Source: Struthio camelus
Lineage: Eukaryota; Chordata; Aves; Struthioniformes; Struthionidae
Assembly: GCF_040807025.1 (NCBI RefSeq)
Contig: NC_090952.1
Coordinates: forward strand, 1,736,001 to 1,800,000
DNA: 64,000 bases
Direction of reading: 5' to 3'
Shown here: piece by piece, positions 30,401 through 40,300 of the stretch
How positions within the stretch are numbered: the first letter of the stretch is position 1
Layout of the letters: the number at the start of each line of letters is the position of its first letter
The notes under the pieces: model-generated
Databases searched by the model: none
What the model was told of the DNA's origin: nothing
Seen by the model: only the letters and a program-made list of their open reading frames with translations
Position numbers and translations under genes: made by a program

Positions 30401-33400
30401 TAATCCACCGTCAGCTAACGCCAAAGAGCACGGATAGAAAGCCAGTATAGCCCCAGCTCTGTGGAGTGAGCTGCCCTCCCCAGTGAGAGCTCCTTCCTCA
30501 CTCCTATCTGCTAACTTTTTTGATAACCCAATAGTCCCAGCTACGGCTATACCTGGCAGCGAACCCCCTCCTTGGCATTGGAGACCCTTCCTTGCAGCCT
30601 CTTACCCACCTTCCGGCCATGCATGTTCCGGCTCTCCGATTTGCTTGGGGGCTCCTCGCTGTCCTGGGCTTTGCATTTCAGTCTCTTGTGAGCCTGCTTG
30701 ATATCCCCATCATGCTGCCGCTTGGACTTGCAGCGTGCACTGCCCTCTTGTTTGATTTGGCCCGCTGCCTTGAGCTTGACCTCGGTAAAGGCCTGGGCAG
30801 CAGCCCCAGCTCGCAGGCAAGCTGCAGAAGCAAATGACATGTCACACTCGACTCGCTCCTTCTTGATCCTGCATAGGTCCACCTGACGCATGCACTGAGG
30901 CGGTTCTGCAGCTGGCTGCTCCTGGGAGCCTTCGCAGCCCCCCTCCTTGCGTTGACTCTCTGTGGGCGCAGTGGGCACCTCTGAAACTGTTCGCAGGCTC
31001 TGCTGCCCTACTGTGGGCAGATCATGCGACAAATAGGCTGCTAACACTTGGTTTTTAGGCTTTGCATCCAACTGTTTGAGGCTACAGCTCCCCTGGGGAG
31101 TCTCAGTCTGTTCGTTGCTCTCTTTACTGGAGTCAGCCTCTGGTTCTTCACACTCTTGACTCTTCTGAGGGTTTTCTGGCTTCCCCTTTCCACCTTTCCC
31201 ATCCAAAGCATTGGTCAGAAGAGATGGACCTGCACTCAGTGGGCCTGGATTGGCAGGCTCCTCGTAGAGTTTGGGCAAGGTTCGGCAGTTCTTGGCCTTG
31301 GAGGCAGCTTCCCGTTCCAGAGATGGGAGCCTGGGCAGTCCCTCTGGTGTGCTTTGGGTTGCTGTGCCAGGCTCTGCAGGCTGCACGCTAGGGAATGTCG
31401 GGAGCTCCCCTGCACCAGATGGCTTGCAGGTGCTGCTCTGGTTTGGGGGCAGCTGTCCCACTGTGGAGATGCCAATCGAAAGCAGAGGAGTTTGATGATA
31501 AGGAGACCAGCCGAGGGGCAGAAGCTGAGGATTGGAAGGTTTTCCGTTTACTGGGCATCGGGGGTAAACACTTCCCTGGCCAGGATTCCAGGTAGAGATG
31601 TCCTTGGATTGACACAAAGGAGCTCCTGAAGCAACTCTGCCATGAAGAAGTCTCTTAGCAGAATCCTGCTGTCCCTCTGCGCTGACCTGGCTGGCTTTCT
31701 TCCCACAGGGAATCCCAGCATTTCGAGGTTCTCCCTGATCAACAATGGAAATAGGCTCCTGCTTGGGAAGGTGGCGAGGGTCCCTGCTGAAGCTCACGCT
31801 GGGGTCCTTGCTGAGCAGCAGCGAGGCGGGGACTGGGTTGGCCACCCCGACGTAGGTGCCTGGAATGGTGCTGATGACTGTGGTGTTCTTCACCCAGGAG
31901 CCCTGCTCCCCGTTACGCAGGAACTCAGGGAAGATGACGAAAGGAGGGGTGGTGCCCAGGCACGAGGTGACACTGCTGCCCGTGCTCTGGGCCGCACGCT
32001 GGGACTTGGAAAGGACTGTGGTGAGCAGTGCTTTGCCACTGGTATGCACAGGGGTGAGGATGGGCATAGGAGGTGTCTTGCGTTGACTGGGTGGAGGCAG
32101 TTTCTGGCGATTGGACTTGGAGGAGAGATCAAGAGGCATCTCACTGCACTCTGGAGAGGAGACCATCTCACGCTCCAGCTGTGGAGGGGACTTCAGAGGA
32201 GAAAGGGAAGTAGCAGCTCCCTGCCCATGCTGCTCGGGAGCACCCGGGGCTCTGGTGTGCGCACCAGCACCCGATGAAGGGAGAGTGCTTCCACACGATG
32301 CTGCCAGTGGAGGCTGGCTGGATGAGGGGGAAGGGCCAGCTGTGGATGGGGGAGCACCATCGGCAGCAGTTTGGGCACCACTTCCGCTTGAAGGTGAAGA
32401 GCAACTGAGCTGATTCACCTCCACAGACACCACTTTGGCATCTGAAGTCAAAGGTCTGGTCACAGAGAAGGTGTAGGGGTAGGAGCGCAGCTCTGGGGAA
32501 GCAATAATTCCTGGCAGGCAACGCTCATGTAAATAGGAAGGCAGGACAGGGAGGGTGAGGGTGGAGGAGACCCCTAAGGTACTTGGAAGTGTAGCCACAC
32601 TGAGTGGCTGCCCACAGCTGGGTGGAGGGATGTACACTAGTGGCTGGCTTGGGCTCAAAACTGCCCCAGGCTGAAAGGACAGGGGCATTTTTTGCATAGC
32701 AGGGGCCTGAGATGTGGGAAAGCACACTCTATTCAAAGCGAAAGTAGCTGGGGTGGAGGCAGAGGTGTTGCAGGTGGAGGCAACCACAGATAACGTCCCC
32801 TCGGCCAGCACTCCCAGCCCTTGCGTTCCAGTGCTTGGGGTACTTTTCTCCTTCGTAGCAGGCTCGCTCTCTGGAGCCGTGGAGCAGGCTGGAGGAGCAT
32901 TAGCTTGTTTGTTGCTGTGAGGATCTGCAGGTGACCAGGCAGCATCAGCACCACTGCTCTCCTGCTCAGCAGCCCTGGGGATTGCTGGCTCCTGCCCTCT
33001 GCCATCCCCCTGGCTTGCCAGAGGGCCCAGCACATCATCTTCTTTCACAGTCTTTCCCACACACTCTGGGCTTGGGTTGGGATCAGGCAGCTGCTCTTCC
33101 AATTTGACACCAAGCTTTTCCTCCACCTTGCCATCTGCATCCAGCCCCTGGGCAGTGCTGCCACCACCGCTGACTGCTGTGAGCTCCACCTGCAACAGGA
33201 AGGGAGAAGGTGTTCCTTAGGGTTGTGCAAGCAGCTCCTAGTGAAGCAGGCAACACTCTCCCCTCCCTAGGCCCCCACAGGACATTGAGAAAGCCACGTA
33301 TGGGGAAGTAGCAAACAGCTTTTGCCAAACCAGAGTGTTGCTTCTGCCATACTGCAGCCAGGCACATCCCTCTGGAAGACAGAGCCCAGAGGACCCAGTT

Positions 33401-36400
33401 AGGGACAGATGCTCTTGCCTGGCCTGCTCCAGACTTCTTGGACCCAGACATGCACACAAGGAGCTCACCTTGGAAAGGCTGCTGCTGACGCAAAACTCTT
33501 GAGATCCCAAGTGCTGGGAGCTGCTCGTTTTAGACTCCTCATCAGAAAGTGGGGCTCTCCTAGATGAGGAACAAGATATGGCTTTATAAAGACCTGAAGT
33601 ACCCTCCCAGCACCCTGTCCCCATTTAGCACAGCAGAGCAACTTAACGTTTGCTGAAGCTTGCCTACTCCAGGCAGCCAGGTCCTCAGCAGCACAACTAC
33701 CCCACAAACGCAACCTGTCTCCCTCACCTGTCAGGAGCTGTGCCTGGCCCAGCCAACAGCACTGCTTGCTTACCTAATGGGTCCTCCACACACAGCTGTA
33801 CCTGCCTGACAATACTTTCTCTCCATGGCCTAGCAGCACTGAGCAGCTTCCTCACTCACCACCATTTTGACTCCCCAAGCCCCACAGTGGCCCAGTCAAG
33901 CCCAGCCCTTCCACGCTGTTCTGTATTACAGCCTGGCCTCCACACACCTGCTCCCGTGCCCTCCACTTGCCATGCAGCTTCTGCACAGATTTCCAGTCCC
34001 ATTCTCCTCACCCAGCCCCGTGCTGCTCACCTCTCCTTCCACACATACATCCTCATCCCTGTTCCTCTGTTTCCTAGCCAAAGCCATTACGACATGCTGC
34101 TGATGTTCGTTTCATCCCTATGACCAACACTCCCGGTTCATCACTCCCACACGCCAGTCTAGAAGCTACAACTTCAGGACTGCTCCATGCCTTTCACCTG
34201 CCAGGGGTCTCCTCTCCTTATCTCCTCCTCCCCAGTCCCTACTGTGAGTCACGGTCCTCCAAATAGACCCTTCCCCAGGCATCAGGACGCGTAGGTAGCC
34301 TCCAAGTCATGCCACTACAAGCACTGGTGCCCATTCAGCTCTCCAGCCCCCGGTGGAGATCCCTCTCCAGCGTCAAAAGCATTCTGGTCCAGGGTGCTCA
34401 GCACATCATCCCTGGTATGCAGTGTCCTGCTGGCCTGCACATTTAACTTTTTCTCTTTGGAAACAGTTCCTAAGCAGAAAGTACAAATTCAGAAAAAGGA
34501 TTGTGAACTCCAGGGAAATGGGAAATGCTGAAGAGACAACTGCACTCATGATCGGCAAGATGACTGGACAAGAGACAGCGCTCACGTGTTCAGGGTCCTA
34601 CCGCCTGGACACACCTGCCCTAGCAGTGTTTGCCTGATGACACTTCTCCAGTCTTTAAGGGTCACTTCTCAACCTTTAAGAAGCTGCTGGCGCTGGGATA
34701 AAACAGCTCAGTTTTAGTTTCTGCTGCTGACCTGTTTTCTTCTGGTTTTGTGTGTCCCCCTGTTCCCCCCGGCACGCTCTCAAAACCACGTAACAGATGC
34801 AAGCTCTCCGAGGGAGCCCTCCTCATCGTGGGGTTCCCTATCACCTGTGCTCAGCTCCAGGACTCTGCTCTCTGGGCCATCTCAAGCGGCCCATCATGGG
34901 ATACCAGTGCCTAAATGGGATCTGAGCACTCCAGCAACCGGGAGGCCACGGTGACTCCTATGCCTTACCAAATGCCCTTGGGATTACAACCCTGTGGCAG
35001 TCCCTGGCCACATCTGCTCCCTATCTCACCAAACTACTAAATTGTACAGTCAGCGCTGACCCCCTCAAACCACAGTAAAAGCCTGATCCCTTGAAAGACC
35101 TCCAATTCCCTTCCTACCACACAACCTCCTTGCTATCGTCCTCCACAGACACGGTTTGCCGTGGATTTCTTTAACCTCGGCTTCCCAAGTTAGTCAGGCC
35201 GCAAAAGGCTTAAGAGGATTGTTATTAATAAGGGGGGGATCAGATTGCTGCAGGAGGCTGCAGCGCAATCCAAACGACAGCTGAAAGACGGCAGAGCGAG
35301 GGCCAGCCAGGCACAGGAGACGCTAACGAGACGCCTGAGAGGGGCTCCGGGCGCTCAGGACCCGCCAAGCCGGTGCTCAGGTGCCGCGGCGCCCGCAGCC
35401 GGCCGAGGCAGCCGACGCGGGCAGGGCTGCGGGGCTGCGCGAGGCCCCGCCGGGCGGCAGGCCCTGACCCGGGCCAGGCCGGGCCGCAGCAGGCCCCCGG
35501 CAGGGCTAGCGGGCGTCCGGCGGCCTTGCCCGTGCTGCGCCGCGCCGCGCCCGCCCCCAGAGACGCCCCGCGCCGAGCCAGTCGGGCCCCGGCCCCGGTC
35601 CCGGCCCCGGCGGCGGCGGCGGCGGCGCGGGGCGGCGCCGAGCCGAGCCCGCAGGCGGCTCCACCCCGGCGGGCGGCGAGGCGACGCCGCGGCGGGGCGC
35701 CAGGGGGCGCGCGAGCGCCGGCGCCGGCCCGCGGCCGCGGGGAGCTGGCCAGCGGGGCGGGCCGCGCCGCGCCGGGCCCCGGCCGCTCGGCTCCCGCGCC
35801 CGCCTCGCCGGGGAGGCGCCCCGCGCGCGGCTGCCGGCAAGGGCAGCGCGGGGTCGGGGCCCGCTGCCGGGGCGGGTTAGCGGTGCCGAGGCCGGCCCTG
35901 AGGAACGCGGCGCTCGCACGCTGCCCTGCTGCCCCTGCGCGATGCCCGAGACCGGCCGTCCCCGGGGAGAGAGGGAGCTCCGGTGCGGCAGCCCAACCCA
36001 TGCCGCAGCCCGGAAAGCTGCAGGGAATGCCCACGATATCTAACTACAGCCAGCTAAGGAACCGACCCCTAAGTTGGCCCCTTCTCTCCCCGTTCCCTTG
36101 TGTCCTGACCTTAAATTGGGCCAAAGGCCGAGGAAAAACATTCAGTTACAGTCAGCCTGGCTTGCCTGCCTTGCTCAAAGCTTGCATTTGGGAGGTGCAG
36201 CATTTTATTAAATCGCCTTGGTTTGTCTGAGCTCAGATGGCCCATGCCCCAAAGTTTATAACAACTAGGAGTAGCTCGGAGAAGTTCAGGAGAGGCACAG
36301 GGCAACGCCATCCCCCAGCCCTTATCTGAGAGCCACACAGCGGGCCAAGTGGCTGCTGAGCAGTAAAGATGATCTCCGTCCCCACTTCCGCCCCAAAGGG

Positions 36401-37271
36401 GAGTCTGAACTCTTCCCTATCCCGCTGTTGTTCTGCCTCGCTCTCGGAGGATTTACTGCCAGAAGCCCTAGTATCTGCAGCAAGGGAAGACAGCCACACA
36501 CTGCCTTTGAGCCCAGAAAGCCTTTTTGGCTCTGACAAATGTTCTAAACGCACATAAGCTCAAAGACACAAACTGATCAGTCTGGAGAACAATACCCCAA
36601 AGCTGCAAGAATAAAAAGCCATGCCATGGGACAGGCCTGGAACTAGTCTTGATCAATTCTGCCTCCCAGCCACTAATCCTCCCTAATCTCCTAGTTGGTG
36701 GCATGTCACGACTCTCCCATCTAATCATTTGGTCTCTACTAACCCTCCTGGGTCACTGAAAGCTTTTCTTAACAGCTTGGCTCATAGTGGGTCAAGCCCT
36801 TTCCTTCCCCAGTTCTTGCCCTGGCAGTTAAGAGCACAAGTCTGATGAAGCCAATAGCACGTGCAAATGACACAGACGGCCTCGTGACCCATCAACACCA
36901 CAGATGTGATGTGGCTACATGCAGCTGCTGGCTTCTCTGCAGAAAGCGGAGACCTCCAGTGCAGCCTGCCTGCAGGCTCTCCTCACTGGAGCATGGGACG
37001 CCGGAACCATCATAAAAATGTCACCATTTACCCACGTATCCATTTCCCCTCTGCAGTTCTGCCGTACCTCAGCGTGACTCCCCAGTAAAATGCAGAGCTG
37101 GCCCTTTCCCTAGCCTCTCCAGAACCCTAACTCACATTCTCCTATCGTGTCGCCTTTGCCATACCAAGCCGCCCACGCACCTCACCTCTCCTCGTTGAGG
37201 CCACACATGCGAATCCGCTCTGCGCTGGTCCAGTTGTGCACCCCGCTATAGAGAGGTGCTGTAGAGATCAT
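15131..37271 (-). CDS. BCORL1: BCL6 corepressor-like 1 (complete coding sequence, 13 coding exons)
   Basis: BCORL1 is a nuclear transcriptional co-repressor. It binds CtBP and class II histone deacetylases, and its PUFD domain joins PCGF1 in the PRC1.1 Polycomb complex. Coding exons on the - strand are 37271-37186, 33559-33469, 33189-30610, 30187-30022, 29749-29669, 29453-29019, 24181-23952, 23837-23631, 23539-23373, 23191-23046, 22091-22014, 17254-17101 and 15407-15131. Phases close exactly: 4698 nt, 1565 residues. Visible landmarks are [16 protein letters not shown] at the start, PLDLS near residue 411, an [13 protein letters not shown] nuclear signal, ankyrin repeats near residues 1270-1400, and a PUFD region near 1470-1565 ([20 protein letters not shown]). 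The human protein is longer (1711 residues), mainly from a Pro/Ala/Ser-rich repeat region that is nearly absent here. One intron starts with GC. Confidence 0.96.
15408..17100 (-). other. BCORL1 intron
   Basis: Bounded by GTGAGT and CCCCGCAG on the - strand. No repeat family or extra exon recognised. Confidence 0.85.
17101..17254 (-). CDS. BCORL1: BCORL1 exon (PUFD start)
   Basis: Encodes residues about 1423-1473: [20 protein letters not shown], an acidic linker, then [15 protein letters not shown] and QVSVSRG. The acceptor is TTTGTTTCAG and the donor is GG|GTGAGT. Edge codons are split and complete as Glu and Gly. Confidence 0.95.
17255..22013 (-). other. BCORL1 intron of about 4.8 kb
   Basis: No exon or element recognised. 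Short A runs occur at about 18566-18580 and 18666-18678. The open frames are short and without recognisable content. Confidence 0.8.
22014..22091 (-). CDS. BCORL1: BCORL1 small exon with two in-frame acceptors
   Basis: Encodes [20 protein letters not shown] to SSSVL. The upstream acceptor (TTTTTTCCCCTCTTAG, exon from 22091) gives DYLSDLQGR, which matches human DHLSDLQGR. A second CAG 12 nt further in (exon from 22079) keeps the frame and drops four residues. The donor is CTAG|GTGAGT. Confidence 0.94.
   Translation of the reverse strand: MTFQISRAVLMGILEQHGTSTAALY
23046..23191 (-). CDS. BCORL1: BCORL1 exon (ankyrin repeat)
   Basis: Encodes [20 protein letters not shown] through [18 protein letters not shown] to MKRFLC. 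This is the last ankyrin repeat of the array. The acceptor is TCCTCGCAG and the donor is GCG|GTAGGT. The upstream intron begins with GC. Confidence 0.96.
23192..23372 (-). other. Short GC-AG intron of BCORL1
   Basis: 181 bp. On the - strand it starts GCAAGC after an exon ending ACAAG, and ends in TCCTCGCAG. Frame continuity (GAT GGC ACA AG|G CCT GTC, reading DGTRPV as in human) fixes the 5' edge at a GC. No GT lies close enough to replace it. Confidence 0.9.
23373..23539 (-). CDS. BCORL1: BCORL1 exon (ankyrin repeats)
   Basis: Encodes [18 protein letters not shown], then [18 protein letters not shown], then [18 protein letters not shown]. Two ankyrin units with the TALHEA and LLEHGANVN signatures. 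The acceptor is GTTCCTGCAG. The donor is the non-canonical AAG|GCAAGC. Confidence 0.96.
23631..23837 (-). CDS. BCORL1: BCORL1 exon (start of ankyrin region)
   Basis: Encodes [18 protein letters not shown], a variable linker, then [18 protein letters not shown] and [10 protein letters not shown]. The second half is near-identical to human; the linker is not. In phase 0 at both ends; donor AAG|GTGAAT. Confidence 0.95.
23952..24181 (-). CDS. BCORL1: BCORL1 exon (basic, serine-rich)
   Basis: Encodes [10 protein letters not shown], a Ser/Arg-rich stretch, then [18 protein letters not shown]. The acceptor chosen is CCTTTAG (exon from 24181), because it restores the phase and gives ADFRYRKQK, matching human ADLKARKQK. 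The stronger-looking TTTTAG 7 nt inside would shift the frame. Confidence 0.9.
24182..29018 (-). other. BCORL1 intron of about 4.8 kb
   Basis: Contains an old CR1/L3-like element at about 25440-26075 and a TC repeat near 25279-25294. A 120-codon frame at 28039-28401 (+) has no recognisable content. No skipped exon identified. Confidence 0.8.
25440..26075 (+). mobile_element. Old CR1/L3-type LINE 3' remnant
   Basis: Diverged but ordered landmarks of the CR1/L3 3' end: GGCAACTAAAATGACTGAGG, TGGGACTCCTCAGTCTGGAG, GGAGGTGGTGGAGGCAGAAG and AAATTTATGGACAAC. Ends fuzzy. Much older than the CR1 copies at 4.3 and 8.3 kb; antisense to BCORL1. Confidence 0.65.
29019..29453 (-). CDS. BCORL1: BCORL1 exon (acidic run and nuclear-localisation cluster)
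   Basis: Encodes residues about 1002-1146. Order: [15 protein letters not shown], a run of about 17 acidic residues (mostly Glu), an Arg/Ser-rich stretch, [20 protein letters not shown], and [20 protein letters not shown]. The last is a basic cluster suited to nuclear import and is conserved with human. The acceptor is CTTTCTTTCAG and the donor is GCAG|GTACAG. Confidence 0.95.
29669..29749 (-). CDS. BCORL1: BCORL1 exon ([18 protein letters not shown])
   Basis: 81 nt encoding [18 protein letters not shown] and SSRTRSQS. The core is near-identical to human, which suggests a conserved interaction segment of unknown role. The acceptor is TTTCTGTAG and the donor is TCAG|GTGAGT. Confidence 0.95.
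30022..30187 (-). CDS. BCORL1: BCORL1 exon (basic linker)
   Basis: Encodes [16 protein letters not shown], a Lys/Arg-rich stretch, and [11 protein letters not shown]. It aligns with human CRKLPSDPQEST to ADSHEEG. The acceptor is CATTCGCAG and the donor is GAAG|GTACTG. Confidence 0.92.
30610..33189 (-). CDS. BCORL1: BCORL1 large exon (860 codons, CtBP-binding motif)
   Basis: An uninterrupted 2580-nt exon for residues 60-919, in phase 0 at both ends. It opens with VELTAVSGG and ends with RNMHGRK before GTGGGT. It holds [18 protein letters not shown], a Ser/Pro-rich region, [18 protein letters not shown], the CtBP motif PLDLS at 32136-32122, [35 protein letters not shown] and [13 protein letters not shown]. 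All are human-like blocks in the same order. The long Pro/Ala/Ser tandem region of the mammalian protein is nearly missing between the N-terminal part and [15 protein letters not shown]. Mostly disordered apart from short motifs. Confidence 0.97.
32122..32136 (-). other. BCORL1: CtBP-binding motif PLDLS
   Basis: CCT CTT GAT CTC TCC on the - strand, residues about 411-415. PxDLS motifs bind the hydrophobic cleft of CtBP co-repressors. It lies in the conserved block [17 protein letters not shown]. Confidence 0.93.
33469..33559 (-). CDS. BCORL1: BCORL1 second coding exon
   Basis: Encodes [16 protein letters not shown] and [13 protein letters not shown]. It matches human [11 protein letters not shown] and [11 protein letters not shown]. 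The acceptor is CCTCATCTAG and the donor is AAG|GTGAGC. Confidence 0.95.
33560..37185 (-). other. BCORL1 intron containing a CpG island
   Basis: Splits an Arg codon (AG|G). It includes the CpG island at about 35330-35960, described separately. The rest shows no recognisable repeat or exon. Confidence 0.8.
35330..35960. promoter_or_regulatory. Intragenic CpG island in BCORL1
   Basis: About 630 bp of very high GC and dense CpG. It has a (GGC)n run near 35606-35630 and GGCGGGGC-type Sp1-like boxes. It lies in the intron just after the ATG-bearing exon. It could be an alternative promoter whose transcripts would skip the first 28 residues. Long open frames on both strands reflect the lack of stop codons in GC-rich DNA and are not coding. 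Confidence 0.6.
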
Positions 37272-37324
37272 GACAGCTGCTTGTCACCGACCAGGACCTG
37301 CTGGGGCTCGAGGGGCCACTCTAC
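37186..37324 (-). CDS. BCORL1: BCORL1 start-codon exon
   Basis: Translation starts at ATG 37271-37269: [18 protein letters not shown] to GLNEE, near-identical to human BCORL1. The exon reaches up to an acceptor TTTTGCAG, giving 53 nt of 5' UTR (37272-37324). The donor is GAGAG|GTGAGG. An upstream non-coding exon is therefore expected. Confidence 0.94.
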
Positions 37325-40300
37325 CTGCAAAATCAAAGCAGAGAATCAGTAACTCTTTCTAGGATGCTTGCATTCAACTGGCCTGCGCAGAGAATTATCC
37401 TCAGCTTTAGCATCAGGCACACTGGGTCCAACGCCTGCGATGCTACAAGTGTACCTAGAAAAGGGCTAGAGGAAATAAGCAGTGCCTTGGGACAGAGCCC
37501 ACGGCCCACTCTTACTCATATTAAACAACTTTTTTTTGCCAAAAAACCTCAGGCTATCCCAAGAGTTTCACATGGGCACCTTCACATCCATACATATCCT
37601 CTGAAAGATCCTCCCACTTTCCCTCTCACTGGAGATGGACCTCCAGCACAGGGGAGAGAGGAACAGCCCAGAGCTTCATGCAAAATGACGGCCTGTTAAA
37701 ACGCTGACAGCCCCAAGGTTTCGTATTACCTTGGTAAACTAGCGCGTGCCTGCTTCAACGGGGAAAAACTCAAACAGCTAAGCAACCAGGGAACGCTGGA
37801 TGGGAGCAAAGGTTTGCCAAGCAGTGCCATCAGACATGCCATCATCACCTTACTCTGCTGGGAAGGTGCTGGCGTTCAGAGGAGCTAGGGGTGGCAAACG
37901 CAAGGAAATCCAGAGATTCGTGAGCATCCAAGACACACCGTCAGCTGGGTGGAGCCTTTGAGGGAGAAGGTTACAGCCAATCCTGTAACGCTGGCTGTCC
38001 GAGCATTAAGACAGCTTTGCTGCTTGAGTCACATCAGGGAAAAAGCAAGGGAGAGAGATCTACCGCGCTAGCAAGCAGACTAGGGCAGACCAAGTAGGAC
38101 TGGCTGCAGAATGCAGAGATATTGTCAAAGAGGTTCCTGATACAGAGGAATGCTAAACACATGAAGGGAAAGTGGGCAAAGACAGGCACAGCAATGTTCT
38201 CTGTGCAGCAGGTGAGAGTGGGAAGGAGCTAAAAGTGACACGTTTCAAAATCCTAATCACTTGTCTTTTTCATGACAAACTCATGCGGACACAAGCTCTG
38301 AATAGGACAAGAAGCAGCTTGCACCATCAGTTTATGCTGAAACTAGCTGCATACAGATCTACAGATCTACAGATGAAAAGCTTAAGGAAATCAGGCTATA
38401 GAACTGGATGTATTCTCTGAATACAGTTACCGTAAAAAAAAAAAAAAAAAAGAGTGATAGAGACATCTGCAAATAAAAAATGCACAAGTGAGTAAACAGA
38501 CTATGGGAATCAGAAGTCAGACGAAGAGGGGAAAATACGCTAGAAGACACACACTGTAAGGTGGAAGAAGTACTCGACAGTGGCAAGGGTAGCTGGCTTG
38601 AATCTAAGAGAGAGAGCAGGGTCATACCCAAAGAGAATGAGAGGTGGCTTGGAGCAGGAAGGGGAGGAGTCTTTCGATGCTTGGAGAGAAATGCAACATA
38701 AAGGAAATAGGGGAACAAACAATCTGCGGGGATTTCACCATCTTAGGCTAAACTGAAAGAAGGGGAGGAGAAAGTTTCTGCCCCTGAGCGCTGCGGCAGG
38801 ACAGATGTTTCAGGAGAAATCAAAAGGGACCTTCTGTGGGACGGGAGGAGAGAGATGCGTCTGGCTGTGCTAAGTGGAACAGAAGTTCGGAGACAAATCG
38901 AACTAGGAAGCCTCAAAGCAAGCATGTATCAGGCATGACCTAAGAATAGGGCTGGCGAGGGAAAACTGATAACAAATTTTTACAAGGAGCTGAGCAAAAT
39001 AGCACAGCTCTGAGTACTGGAGTAAGAACTGGTCACCAAAGGAGGCAGGAGGGCCACTAGAAAAGAGCCAGGAGGATGCAGCGACAGCGATAGACACTGT
39101 TACATGCATTCTTGGCCTCTATTCTCTATGGACGATGTGGGACACGTGCCAAAGGCATTTCACAGGGAACGAAGAAGAAACAGAAAAGAAAATGAACATC
39201 TCAACTAAGAGAAGGCATACAACTTGGGAAAAAACAACAACTTGCAAACGTGGGCTTAAACGCAAACCGGAGAGAACAGGAAAGGAACGGGATCCTTAAG
39301 AATACGGACTGGGAAGTTTGAGAAACGCAGGGAAGAGCAACCTCCCGTATAGCTAAATGCTAAACCAGAAGGAGCAGCTAGGCTCCCTGGGCCAAAAAGG
39401 ATGGTTTTAATTGAGTTGACACAAGCAAACCAAGCAAATCTCTCGTCTACACTGGTTCAACTTAAAGCGACTTTAAATGGATGTAATTAAACTAGTAGGA
39501 ACCCCTTGGAGAACACAACTAGGGCATGGTTTCACATACATGTCTTTGAGTAGAAGTAACTGTTCAAGACGTCCGTCTCTCTCCTCTTCCCTTCTCCATT
39601 GTGCCACTAAGGCTGTTTGTGGGGCGTCCTAGTAAACTGGACCAGGGAGTTGATATGGGTTTAAAATTTTTTTTTCTTCCTCCCCCAGCTGGGTTGTTTT
39701 TAACCTATACTAGTTCCTAGATCAGGTTTACCATGAGGGGGAGAGGGCACAGCCTGACAGAGAATCTGCTTAATCCCCTACCTTTGCCAGGAGCAGTGTA
39801 TGTGAAACCACAGTCTTATTCTGATTTAGCTAAACAGGCGTCTAGCCAATTCCAATTAACTCCAACTAGTTTAGAACAAAGTAAGAACAACATGGCATTC
39901 TGATGGTGAAGTTTGAAGTGTGATATTAAAACTCCTTCACCATCCAAAACCAAACATGCTCTACAAACTGCCAGCTAAAAAGGTGTCGAACACGTTAGCC
40001 TCCAACAACAAGCGCACAGAGACATTTTCAATGGCATAAAACTAACACGGTGAATTAAATTCATTAAAAGCATGAGTTTTTTTGTTCATTCAGACAAAAC
40101 CTCTCATCAATTTTGCAAACGGATGGGATGCTACCCTACAACCCAATCTCTCCCGGGCTTCAGAAAAAGCCAAGGAGAAAACGCCTTTTTTGTAACATGC
40201 TTTTACTCAAGTTAGCTATTAGTTGGCTACATGTGAAAGTCCCCTTGGATTAAGAAATGAATATCACCTCTGGAACATCGCTGTACAGCCTTTGGAAACA

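Noticed and set aside
35240-36230. 264- to 285-codon frames on both strands in the intronic CpG island
   Set aside because: Same GC artefact; no domain, no splice logic and no match to known proteins.
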